This document shows positions 1-4,583 of a DNA stretch of 5,018 nt, piece after piece (positions within the stretch are counted from its first letter, which is position 1; each line of letters opens with the position of its first letter). The position numbers and the translations under genes were made by a program. The notes beneath the pieces were generated by a model that worked only from the letters and a program-made list of their open reading frames with translations, was not told the origin of the DNA and made no database searches. Source of the DNA: Acidobacteriota bacterium (GTDB lineage: Bacteria > Acidobacteriota > Terriglobia > Terriglobales > Acidobacteriaceae); NCBI GenBank assembly GCA_003224995.1, contig QIAI01000339.1:1-5018 (forward strand), given 5' to 3'.

Positions 1-1
1 C

Positions 2-739
2 GTCGCAGGTATGTTGGGCGGCGCCCTGAATGCCGTGGCCGGCGGCGGCAGCTTCGTTGCGTTCCCCGCGCTGCTTTTCACCGGCGTCCCTCCCATCCCT
101 GCCAACGCCACGAACACGTTCGCCCTTTGGGTTGGGACGACGGCCAGCGGCGGCGCCTACCGCGGCCGCTTTAACATCACGCGCCGCGTGCTCGTTCCGT
201 TGCTGCTCATCAGCGTCGTGGGCGGAGTCGCCGGAGCCATCCTTCTTCTAAAAACGCCCGCCCACACCTTCATGCGCGTGCTTCCCTGGCTGATGCTGGG
301 AGCCACGCTGCTGTTCGCCTTCGGCAAGAAGCTGAGCGGCAATCGTCCATCAAGCCTCGAGCGCGATGCCTCGACCACCGCGCTCTTTTCGGCCTGTGTT
401 TTCGAATTGTTTGTGGCGATCTACGGCGGCTACTTCGGAGGGGGCGTCGGCATCATCAACCTTGCCATGCTGGCCGCGCTCGGCATGACCGATATCCACG
501 CCATGAACGCGCTAAAAGTCGTCCTCGGCGCAGTCATCAACGGAGTCGCCGTCGTGACCTTCATCGTCGCCCACGCCATCTACTGGCCACAAGCCATCCT
601 GATGACAGTGGGTGCGACTCTGGGCGGCTATTCCGCTGCCCACTACTCCCAAAAACTCCCGCAATCCTGGATCCGCACCTTTGTCATCCTGGTAGGCTCG
701 GGCATGACGGCCTACTTCTTCTACAAAGCCTACCGCTAA
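2..739 (+). CDS. TauE/SafE family membrane permease, N-terminus cut by window edge
   Basis: Integral membrane protein of the TauE/SafE (formerly DUF81) family, whose members are proposed exporters or permeases of sulfite, sulfoacetate and related organic anions. The frame is open to the left edge: three codons (V-A-G) precede the first ATG at 11, so the true start and probably 10-20 residues are missing. Numbering from that ATG gives 242 residues, against about 250-260 for the family. The two internal repeats typical of the family are visible: a Gly-rich segment (AVAGGGSF, residues 8-15) leading into a hydrophobic helix, and a second one (YGGYFGGGVG, 138-147). Hydrophobic stretches lie near residues 14-25, 36-48, 60-80, 90-105, 122-138, 143-158, 168-190, 195-210 and 222-238. 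A short basic loop sits at about 106-120. The substrate cannot be told from sequence. The stop (TAA 737-739) overlaps the stop of a small minus-strand frame. No strong terminator follows. Confidence 0.9.
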   Translation, partial: VAGMLGGALNAVAGGGSFVAFPALLFTGVPPIPANATNTFALWVGTTASGGAYRGRFNITRRVLVPLLLISVVGGVAGAILLLKTPAHTFMRVLPWLMLGATLLFAFGKKLSGNRPSSLERDASTTALFSACVFELFVAIYGGYFGGGVGIINLAMLAALGMTDIHAMNALKVVLGAVINGVAVVTFIVAHAIYWPQAILMTVGATLGGYSAAHYSQKLPQSWIRTFVILVGSGMTAYFFYKAYR

Positions 740-876
740 CTGGAGAGCGCAATCGGAAGGCAGTCCATCGGACTGTAATGGTGCGGATCTTTCTCTCGTT
801 TGTCGTAAATCACTTCTCCCCCTTTGCTGAAATTCGAGACGTGGAAGCAAATGCCGCAAGATGTGCTCCCGCCCAA
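736..876 (-). CDS. Small unrecognised Cys/His-containing protein or truncated gene remnant
   Basis: Not recognised. On the minus strand a frame is open from a TGA at 906-904 to a TAG at 738-736, giving 55 sense codons. The call uses a TTG at 876-874 (46 residues). A GTG at 813-811, preceded by AAAGGGGGAGAA, would give a 25-residue peptide, though its spacing is short. The protein contains a C-x2-C motif (SCGICFHVSNFSKGG) and ends in VIYDKREKDPHHYSPMDC followed by a short hydrophobic tail. This mix of charged, aromatic, Cys and His residues reads like real protein rather than repeat translation. Its stop overlaps the convergent permease stop by four bases, as in tightly packed convergent genes. 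An interspersed repeat begins just upstream (915), so it may be the C-terminal remnant of a longer gene whose 5' part was lost. A short C-x2-C metal-binding protein is possible but unproven. Confidence 0.33.
   Translation of the reverse strand: MGGSTSCGICFHVSNFSKGGEVIYDKREKDPHHYSPMDCLPIALSS
761..775. repeat. Short inverted repeat between the convergent stop codons
   Basis: CAGTCC (761-766) and GGACTG (770-775) form a perfect 6-bp stem with a 3-base ATC loop, 22 bases after the permease stop. There is no T-tract on either side, so it is at best a weak transcript-end structure. It also lies inside the small minus-strand frame. Confidence 0.35.
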
Positions 877-914
877 AACTCTAATCCGAGCCTCGAGGTA
901 ACCTCATTAAGAAT

Positions 915-963
915 GTCATCTTGAGCGGAGTGAGGCGTCAGCCGAACGGAGTCGAAAGACCCC
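915..963. repeat. Interspersed repeat of the GTCATCYTGAGCG type
   Basis: The segment begins GTCATCTTGAGCGGAG and runs to GGAGTCGAAAGACCCC. Its first half matches the segments at 4524-4540 and 4567-4583 (TCATYCTGAGCGCAGCG). The match places it in a short non-coding repeat family present at least three times in this window. From general knowledge, similar TGAGCG-AGCGAAG elements are scattered through many soil-bacterial genomes; this was not checked by search. No coding role is apparent. Confidence 0.6.
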
Positions 964-1021
964 GCGTCTGTCGGCAGTGGCAGGAGCTGCAAAGGGATTT
1001 CTAAACCGCAGCGGTTAAATC

Positions 1022-1096
1022 CACCACGAAGGGCACCAAGGTAGGACGAAGGCCGACTATGCAATCCTTCGTGATTCCTTGGTGCCCTTTGTGGTG
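1022..1096. repeat. 75-base inverted repeat forming a long hairpin
   Basis: Arms 1022-1041 and 1077-1096 are complementary over 20 bp, with a single G-T wobble (1028/1090). Inside a 4x4 internal loop there is a further 7-bp stem, ACGAAGG (1046-1052) with CCTTCGT (1066-1072), around a 13-base loop. The arms read CACCACGAAGGGCACCAAGG. A 13-base palindrome (AACCGC-A-GCGGTT, 1004-1016) lies just upstream. A degenerate CTTCGCG-CA-CTTCGCG direct repeat lies at 1137-1152. The composition recalls the CACGAAGG-type intergenic repeats common in environmental bacteria. It could be a mobile, non-autonomous palindromic element or a bidirectional transcript end; there is no T-tract. Confidence 0.75.
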
Positions 1097-1244
1097 AAGC
1101 TTTGGACTTTTCTCAGCTACCCAACGGCATCCGTTTCTTCGCGCACTTCGCGGTTATGCTTTGTCATGCCTCCAATGCGAACCGTGCCAGTGAAAGCTAC
1201 TGAATGTTTGGAACAAAAGCTTTGTGTCTATTCCGGACCGCCGG

Positions 1245-1273
1245 TGGAGCGACGGCCGTCCCCGCCCGTCGAC
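1245..1273. repeat. Hairpin repeat TGGAGCGRCGG, copy 1
   Basis: TGGAG followed by a 9-bp imperfect stem, 1250-1258 with 1263-1271, and a TCCC loop. There is one C-C mismatch (1256/1265). It matches the element at 3230-3258 after rpmA closely, including stem, loop and flanking TGGAG. At one pair the copies differ by a compensatory change: A1252-T1269 here, G3237-C3254 there. This indicates a shared palindromic repeat family rather than chance similarity. Confidence 0.65.
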
Positions 1274-1383
1274 ACGGCACGCTCCCGCACCGATCGAGCC
1301 CATCAAAATTGCCCGCTGGTGCGACCGAGTCCATCGCGACAGAGCCAGCCCTCACGATAGCCATCTCTACAATGGACCGCCGG

Positions 1384-1500
1384 CCACTGCAGTCCTCATA
1401 CCCCAGCCGCCGGCAGGCGGCGAGATTCATTAGCCCAGCGCGAAGCGCTGGGTAAGCCCCCGACCAAGTGAAGCCCCGGAGGAGCGAATGCAACACAACC
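1384..1500. repeat. Interspersed repeat with consecutive GC-rich stem-loops
   Basis: The stretch contains a 6-bp stem (GCCGCC 1406-1411 with GGCGGC 1416-1421, loop GGCA), then an 8-bp stem (CCCAGCGC 1434-1441 with GCGCTGGG 1445-1452, loop GAA). A weaker GCCCCGGAGGAGC fold follows near 1473-1485. The second stem contains GCGAAGC, known as an exceptionally stable DNA mini-hairpin. Frames read through it give repeat-like rather than protein-like peptides. It resembles the CCCAGCGC-GCGCTGGG and GAAGCCCCGGAGG intergenic repeats I associate with Acidobacteriota; this is recall and was not searched. It ends about 12 bases past the stop of the minus-strand gene at 1512 and could serve as its transcript end. 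Confidence 0.55.
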
Positions 1501-1511
1501 CGGCGCACCCT

Positions 1512-1988
1512 CTACTGCGCAGGCACCGAAATATGTTCGTGCACGATCAACCACTTCCCATTCTCTTTCTGGAAAACCACCGTCCACCGAAAATTCCCCA
1601 TCTCCCGCTTGCCCGATTTCATGACCGCATCTTCCTTAACTGTCGCTGTCGCCCAAACAATCGGCCCTGCCGGATGAATCTCGGCATCATCATTCACCGT
1701 AAGCTTCGCGGTCTTGAAATCCGCCAGCACATTAACTACGCCCTTCTGATATTCCTCCCAACTCGAATACTTGAGCGGCGCAATATCAAAAAACACATGC
1801 GGTCCCGATGCGTAGAATGGGGCCGGATTCGCCGGATCCAGCGTGCTCCACGCATCCCAGATTTTTTGCAGATGAGCCTTGTCCGGAGCCCCACCCGAAG
1901 CCTTGGCTGCTTTCTTGCCCTCCGCCCATCCCAAACTGGCCAGCACCAACACAATCACCGCGACAACCCGAGCATTCCTACGTCGCAT
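1512..1988 (-). CDS. Exported NTF2-like / SnoaL-like domain protein
   Basis: 158 residues. An N-terminal signal peptide is evident: basic MRRRNAR (1-7), a hydrophobic core VVAVIVLVLASLG (8-20) and a likely cut after A22. It is followed by a Lys/Ala-rich linker (25-37). The rest (about 38-155) fits the NTF2-like superfamily (SnoaL/DUF4440 type), a small cone-shaped alpha-beta fold. It has an N-terminal helix with KIWDAWSTLD, then FFDIAPLKYSSWEEY (66-80), and a C-terminal strand pair WTVVFQKENGKWLIVHEHIS (135-154) typical of this group. Family members include isomerase-like enzymes and non-catalytic ligand binders; no substrate can be assigned. The ATG start is supported by GGGGAGGA (minus strand, 2002-1995) with a 6-base spacer. 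It is transcribed away from rplU and towards the permease gene, across a repeat-rich gap, so it is probably monocistronic. Export to the periplasm is inferred. Confidence 0.85.
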   Translation of the reverse strand: MRRRNARVVAVIVLVLASLGWAEGKKAAKASGGAPDKAHLQKIWDAWSTLDPANPAPFYASGPHVFFDIAPLKYSSWEEYQKGVVNVLADFKTAKLTVNDDAEIHPAGPIVWATATVKEDAVMKSGKREMGNFRWTVVFQKENGKWLIVHEHISVPAQ

Positions 1989-1994
1989 ATCGAA

Positions 1995-2002
1995 TCCTCC
2001 CC
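1995..2002 (-). promoter_or_regulatory. Shine-Dalgarno of the NTF2-like gene
   Basis: On the minus strand GGGGAGGA lies six bases before the ATG at 1988-1986. It fixes the start and shows that canonical ribosome binding sites are used in this genome, in contrast to rpmA and obgE below. Confidence 0.8.
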
Positions 2003-2169
2003 AAAACAGCGCGGCATTGTCGCATAAAAACCCGCTTCGGCCCTAATCGCGGTTCAGAAGGAACTTACCTCTAGGAAATCGGTCGCGAATGGCCTCTTTC
2101 ACGCTGTATCCGGCCAAGCCTGGGTGTCCTCCGCGGCTCTGTGTCTCGGAGGGGAAAAGGGTCGTCCGT

Positions 2170-2198
2170 TTGACCGATTCCTCGCATCACGCTAAAAT
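2170..2198 (+). promoter_or_regulatory. Sigma70-type promoter for the rplU block
   Basis: TTGACC (2170-2175) and TAAAAT (2193-2198) are separated by exactly 17 bases, close to the consensus TTGACA-17-TATAAT. Transcription would start near 2205, leaving a leader of about 150 bases before the rplU ATG. It is the best promoter match I found in the 1989-2353 gap. No equally good match was found for the divergent minus-strand gene. Confidence 0.65.
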
Positions 2199-2204
2199 AA
2201 TTAG

Positions 2205-2353
2205 GTTTGCCTGTATCTGCGGAACCGTTCTGGACCGCCCGCCCTGGCTGAGGGAAGCGCCTGGCGGCAAAACACAGCAAGCAATGTGAACATCACAGGG
2301 TTCCCTTCCAAGCGCCCGTGTGCGCAGGGAGAAGAATTTTCGGAGGCAAAGCT
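2205..2353 (+). promoter_or_regulatory. Structured 5' leader of rplU, candidate ribosomal-protein leader
   Basis: Two foldable segments lie between the inferred transcription start and the start codon. The first, 2235-2267, pairs CCGCC with GGCGG, then CGC (2240-2242) with GCG (2257-2259), and CCT (2243-2245) with AGG (2251-2253). The second, 2301-2331, pairs TCCCT (2302-2306) with AGGGA (2326-2330), encloses GCGC/GCGC (2312-2315 with 2322-2325) and has a left bulge of five bases. It ends about ten bases before the Shine-Dalgarno CGGAGG (2341-2346). Leaders in front of rplU that bind L21 are known in other phyla; I cannot match this one to a published consensus. The role is inference. Confidence 0.35.
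2341..2346 (+). promoter_or_regulatory. Shine-Dalgarno of rplU
   Basis: CGGAGG lies seven bases before the ATG at 2354. It selects this ATG over an in-frame upstream GTG at 2318, which would add 12 residues absent from the L21 family. Confidence 0.8.
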
Positions 2354-2815
2354 ATGTACGCGGTCATCCGCTCCGGCGGTAAACAGTACCGGGTCGCGCC
2401 CGGCGATGTGATCCGGGTCGAAACCGTCGGCACCGGCACTGACGGTCAGGTCGAGTTCAAGGACGTGCTGGCCGTCTCGGCTTCCGCGGGTGAAATCGTG
2501 CGTCCCGCAAGCGAGGCCCGCGTAGTCGGCGAAGTGGTCGAGCAGGGCCGCGGTGCCAAGATCCTCGTCTTCCACTACAAGCGCAAGAAGCAATACAAGA
2601 AGCTCCGCGGGCATCGCCAGTCCTACAGCGCAGTCCGCATCACCGAGATCGCCTACGACGGCCAATCCTTCAAGGCCCCCGAGCTCCCCAAGAAAGAGCC
2701 GAAGGCAAAAAAGACTGCAGTCGCCGCCGAAGTGAAGGCCGCCGCTCCCAAGGCCGCCAAAAAGAAAGCGGTCAAGAAAACCGCGACCAAAAAGTCGCCC
2801 GCAAAAAAGAAGTAA
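2354..2815 (+). CDS. rplU: 50S ribosomal protein L21 with long Lys/Ala-rich C-terminal tail
   Basis: L21 binds 23S rRNA in the large ribosomal subunit. The protein has 153 residues against about 103 in E. coli. Residues 1-102 are a full L21 core: the start MYAVIRSGGKQYRV, the beta-barrel region with VEFKDVLAV (33-41), and the signature FHYKRKKQYKKLRGHRQ (73-89) followed by VRITEIA. From about 103 the protein continues as a low-complexity, strongly basic tail: residues 111-153 contain 17 Lys and 12 Ala, with KKXXXK and PKAAKKK patterns like histone H1 tails. The tail is in frame and ends at TAA 2813-2815, so it is not a frameshift. It probably stays disordered and binds RNA. The start is set by the family N-terminus and the CGGAGG site. 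It is first in the rplU-rpmA-obgE block, behind the promoter at 2170. Confidence 0.97.
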   Translation: MYAVIRSGGKQYRVAPGDVIRVETVGTGTDGQVEFKDVLAVSASAGEIVRPASEARVVGEVVEQGRGAKILVFHYKRKKQYKKLRGHRQSYSAVRITEIAYDGQSFKAPELPKKEPKAKKTAVAAEVKAAAPKAAKKKAVKKTATKKSPAKKK

Positions 2816-2861
2816 GCGGAAAAAAGCACGAAGAACTGAAAGAAGGAATCGTCTGTGGCTG

Positions 2862-2878
2862 AGCGAGCGAAGCGAGCC
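2862..2878. repeat. AGCGAGCGAAGCGAGCC element in the rplU-rpmA gap
   Basis: A short AGCGAGCGAAGCGAGCC run containing the stable mini-hairpin motif GCGAAGC (2867-2873), flanked by TGGCT (2856-2860) and AGCCA (2875-2879) as weak outer arms. It lies just before the heptamer array and resembles the GAGCGAAGCGAG-type intergenic repeats. Function unknown. Confidence 0.4.
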
Positions 2879-2888
2879 AGTTTCTTAG

Positions 2889-2950
2889 CCAACGACCGAC
2901 GACCAACGACCAACGACAAGTTTTAACGACCAACGACCAAGGACCAACGA
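2889..2950. repeat. Heptanucleotide tandem array (CCAACGA)n directly upstream of rpmA
   Basis: Seven-base units CCAACGA run at 2889-2916 (four units, the second being CCGACGA). They are interrupted by CAAGTTTTAACGA (2917-2929), then resume at 2930-2950 (three units, the middle one CCAAGGA). The array ends only eight bases before the rpmA ATG at 2959 and fills the place where a Shine-Dalgarno site would be. The same unit recurs three times upstream of obgE (3348-3368). Because seven does not divide by three, every frame through it yields a heptapeptide repeat (LVVGRWS-like on the minus strand), which explains the spurious frames here. Confidence 0.85.
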
Positions 2951-2958
2951 CTGATTTT

Positions 2959-3225
2959 ATGGCACACAAAAAAGGACAAGGCACATCTCGAAACGGCCGC
3001 GACTCCAATGCGCAGCGGCTCGGCTTTAAAGCATTCGGCGGACAAGTCGTCCCCGGCGGTACCATCATCGTCCGCCAGCGCGGAACCCGCGTGAAGCCTG
3101 GCCTCAACGTAGGCCGAGGCAAAGACGACACCCTCTTCGCCAAGATCAGCGGCCGCATCAAATTCAAGGACCGCGGTTCCATGGGCAAGTTCGTAATGAT
3201 CGAGCCCGTCGAAGCCAAAAATTAA
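2959..3225 (+). CDS. rpmA: 50S ribosomal protein L27
   Basis: L27 is a large-subunit protein whose N-terminal tail reaches the peptidyl transferase centre and contacts tRNA. It has 88 residues, close to the usual 85. It starts MAHKKGQGTSRNGRDS, with the second-residue Ala and His3-Lys4-Lys5 of the tail present, and has no Firmicutes-type cleaved N-terminal extension. The core signature GTIIVRQRGTRVKPGLNVG (34-52) followed by DDTLFAKISG is intact. It lies 143 bases after rplU. No Shine-Dalgarno is visible: the nearest purine run, AAGGA (2939-2943), is 15 bases from the ATG and is itself part of the heptamer array. Translation may depend on coupling, an unstructured leader or a non-canonical signal. 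A terminator-like hairpin follows. Confidence 0.97.
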   Translation: MAHKKGQGTSRNGRDSNAQRLGFKAFGGQVVPGGTIIVRQRGTRVKPGLNVGRGKDDTLFAKISGRIKFKDRGSMGKFVMIEPVEAKN

Positions 3226-3229
3226 GCAA

Positions 3230-3258
3230 TGGAGCGGCGGGCGTCCTCGCCCGCCGAC
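3230..3258. repeat. Hairpin repeat TGGAGCGRCGG, copy 2, just after rpmA
   Basis: TGGAG followed by a perfect 9-bp stem, CGGCGGGCG (3235-3243) with CGCCCGCCG (3248-3256), loop TCCT. It begins five bases after the rpmA stop and matches the element at 1245-1273. There is no T-tract right after it, so it is more likely a palindromic repeat, or a transcript-protecting structure, than the terminator itself. Confidence 0.7.
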
Positions 3259-3265
3259 GCGAGGA

Positions 3266-3296
3266 GGCCCCTTCCCAGCAAGGGGCTCTTGTTTTT
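3266..3296 (+). terminator. Intrinsic terminator after rpmA
   Basis: GCCCCTT (3267-3273) pairs with AAGGGGC (3280-3286) around a six-base CCCAGC loop; a G-T pair extends the stem by one. The stem is followed by TCTTGTTTTT (3287-3296). A GC-rich stem with a T-tract is the classic Rho-independent form. It sits between rpmA and obgE and would end or reduce read-through from the rplU promoter. Confidence 0.72.
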
Positions 3297-3347
3297 GCGG
3301 CGATGGTTCAGCGACGAATAACGGTTTTAGCCGACGACGAATCTCCG

Positions 3348-3369
3348 CCAACGACCAACGACCAACGAC
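3348..3369. repeat. Heptanucleotide tandem array (CCAACGA)3 upstream of obgE
   Basis: Three perfect CCAACGA units at 3348-3368, then CTGTTTT. Both this array and the rpmA-proximal one end in CCAACGACTG followed by a T-rich run, which suggests a shared element boundary rather than independent slippage. It lies about 45 bases before the obgE start. Confidence 0.8.
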
Positions 3370-3376
3370 TGTTTTC

Positions 3377-3404
3377 CTGGGACCTGACGCCTGAGACCTG
3401 AGAC
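3377..3404. repeat. Second heptanucleotide array (CTGAGAC)4 abutting obgE
   Basis: Four adjoining seven-base units: CTGGGAC, CTGACGC, CTGAGAC, CTGAGAC. The last ends nine bases before the obgE GTG. The unit differs from the CCAACGA array just upstream, so two unrelated heptamer repeats lie in tandem here. The sequence between array and start (CTACCCCCT) has no purine-rich ribosome binding site. Confidence 0.8.
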
Positions 3405-3413
3405 CTACCCCCT

Positions 3414-4472
3414 GTGTTCATCGACGAAGCCACAATTCGAGTCAAAGCCGGCGACGGCGGCAACGGCTGCCTCGCCTTTCGCCGCGAGAAATTCGTTCCC
3501 CGCGGAGGTCCCTCCGGCGGTGACGGCGGCAAAGGCGGCGACGTCATCATGGAATCCAGCGAGCGCCACAACACGCTCGTGCATTTCCGTTTCAATCCCG
3601 AATACAAGGCCCAGCGCGGGCGTCATGGCGAAGGCTCCAACAAGACCGGCCGCGAGGGCGTAGATGTCACCTTAAAAGTCCCCGTCGGCACCATCGTCTA
3701 CGATGAAGAGACCGGCGCCAAAATCTGGGACTTTTCCCGCCCGGACGAACGCATCGTCATCGCCCACGGTGGCCGCGGTGGCCGTGGCAACGCTCGCTTC
3801 GCCACTTCCACGCACCAGGCGCCGCGCGAGCACGAAGATGGTCGGCCCGGCGAAGAGCGTGTCTTCCGCCTCGAACTCAAACTCCTCGCCGACGTCGGTC
3901 TGGTCGGCTTTCCCAACGTTGGCAAGTCCACGCTGATCTCCCGCATTTCCGCCGCCCGCCCGAAAATCGCCGACTATCCCTTCACCACCCTGCAGCCAAA
4001 TCTGGGAGTAGTCGCAGTAGGCGATCAAAGAGACGAAGTCAGCTTCGTGGTCGCCGACATTCCCGGCCTCATCGAAGGCGCTCACGAAGGCGCCGGCCTC
4101 GGCACCCAATTCCTCCGGCACATCGAACGCACGCGCCTCTTAGTGCATCTGGTCGACGTCTCCGACGCCAGCGGCCGACCCGACGTCGTCCAAGACGTCG
4201 AAGTCATCCTGGGGGAACTCGACAGCTTCGGCGCCCACCTCGCCGAAAAGCCCATGCTGGTGGTCGCTTCCAAAATCGACGCCGCCAACAAAGACAAGCT
4301 CGCCAAGCTCAAGCAATACTGCAAAAAGAAAAAGCTCCCGCTATTCCCCATCTCCGCCGTCACCGGAGAAGGAATAGAAAAATTAAAATTTGCCTTGGCC
4401 GAGAACGTGCAAGAACTTCGAAAGCAGAACCTGGAACAGGCAATTTCCGCAGAGAGCCCACGGCCGGAGTAG
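3414..4472 (+). CDS. obgE: Obg/CgtA GTPase, ribosome assembly factor
   Basis: Obg is an essential GTPase that binds the large ribosomal subunit during assembly and links growth to GTP and ppGpp levels. It has 352 residues. Residues 1-158 form the Gly-rich Obg domain (AGDGGNG, 12-18; GGPSGGDGGKGGDV, 31-44; GGRGGRGNARF, 119-129). The G domain follows: P-loop GFPNVGKS (165-172), switch I DYPFTTLQPNLG (187-198), DIPG (215-218), a variant G4 SKID (286-289) and G5 SAVTG (314-318). The protein ends soon after the G domain and lacks the C-terminal OCT domain of Bacillus Obg and most of the acidic tail of E. coli ObgE (390 residues). The GTG start at 3414 matches the family N-terminus MFIDEA. No Shine-Dalgarno is visible; a heptamer array lies directly upstream. 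The terminator at 3266-3296 suggests expression partly separate from rplU-rpmA. Confidence 0.97.
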   Translation: MFIDEATIRVKAGDGGNGCLAFRREKFVPRGGPSGGDGGKGGDVIMESSERHNTLVHFRFNPEYKAQRGRHGEGSNKTGREGVDVTLKVPVGTIVYDEETGAKIWDFSRPDERIVIAHGGRGGRGNARFATSTHQAPREHEDGRPGEERVFRLELKLLADVGLVGFPNVGKSTLISRISAARPKIADYPFTTLQPNLGVVAVGDQRDEVSFVVADIPGLIEGAHEGAGLGTQFLRHIERTRLLVHLVDVSDASGRPDVVQDVEVILGELDSFGAHLAEKPMLVVASKIDAANKDKLAKLKQYCKKKKLPLFPISAVTGEGIEKLKFALAENVQELRKQNLEQAISAESPRPE

Positions 4473-4499
4473 TGGCTCATCCCCGAGAATGGCACAGAG

Positions 4500-4583
4500 T
4501 AAACTCTCCCTCCTAAACGCTTCTCATCCTGAGCGCAGCGTCTAAACCCTCCCTCCTATACGCTTGTCATTCTGAGCGCAGCG
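4500..4583. repeat. Two-copy direct repeat, 43-bp period, after obgE
   Basis: Two 41-base units (4500-4540 and 4543-4583) agree at 37 of 41 positions and are separated by TC. Each runs from TAAACYCTCCCTCCTA to TGAGCGCAGCG, so each contains the TCATYCTGAGCG element also seen at 915. The second copy continues as AAGAACC, the usual ending of this repeat type. The array begins 28 bases after the obgE stop. It is non-coding. Confidence 0.8.

Noticed and set aside
1197..1508. Minus-strand 103-codon open frame across 1197-1508
   Set aside because: Its first half is a translation of the hairpin repeat at 1384-1500 and its end runs through the repeat at 1245-1273. There is no ribosome binding site and no family resemblance.
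2285..2297. TGTGA-ACA-TCACA inverted repeat resembling a CRP half-site pair
   Set aside because: The CRP consensus needs six bases between TGTGA and TCACA; here there are three. It lies downstream of the promoter and may only be part of the rplU leader.
2318..2353. Upstream in-frame GTG start for rplU
   Set aside because: The 12 extra residues are foreign to L21, and the CGGAGG site at 2341-2346 is correctly spaced for the ATG at 2354.
2889..2950. CRISPR array
   Set aside because: The units are adjoining seven-base repeats without unique spacers, so this is a simple tandem repeat.
3308..3607. Minus-strand frames containing SQVSGVRSQ and WSLVVG peptide repeats
   Set aside because: These are heptapeptides produced by reading the seven-base tandem arrays and continue antisense into obgE. 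They are not genes.
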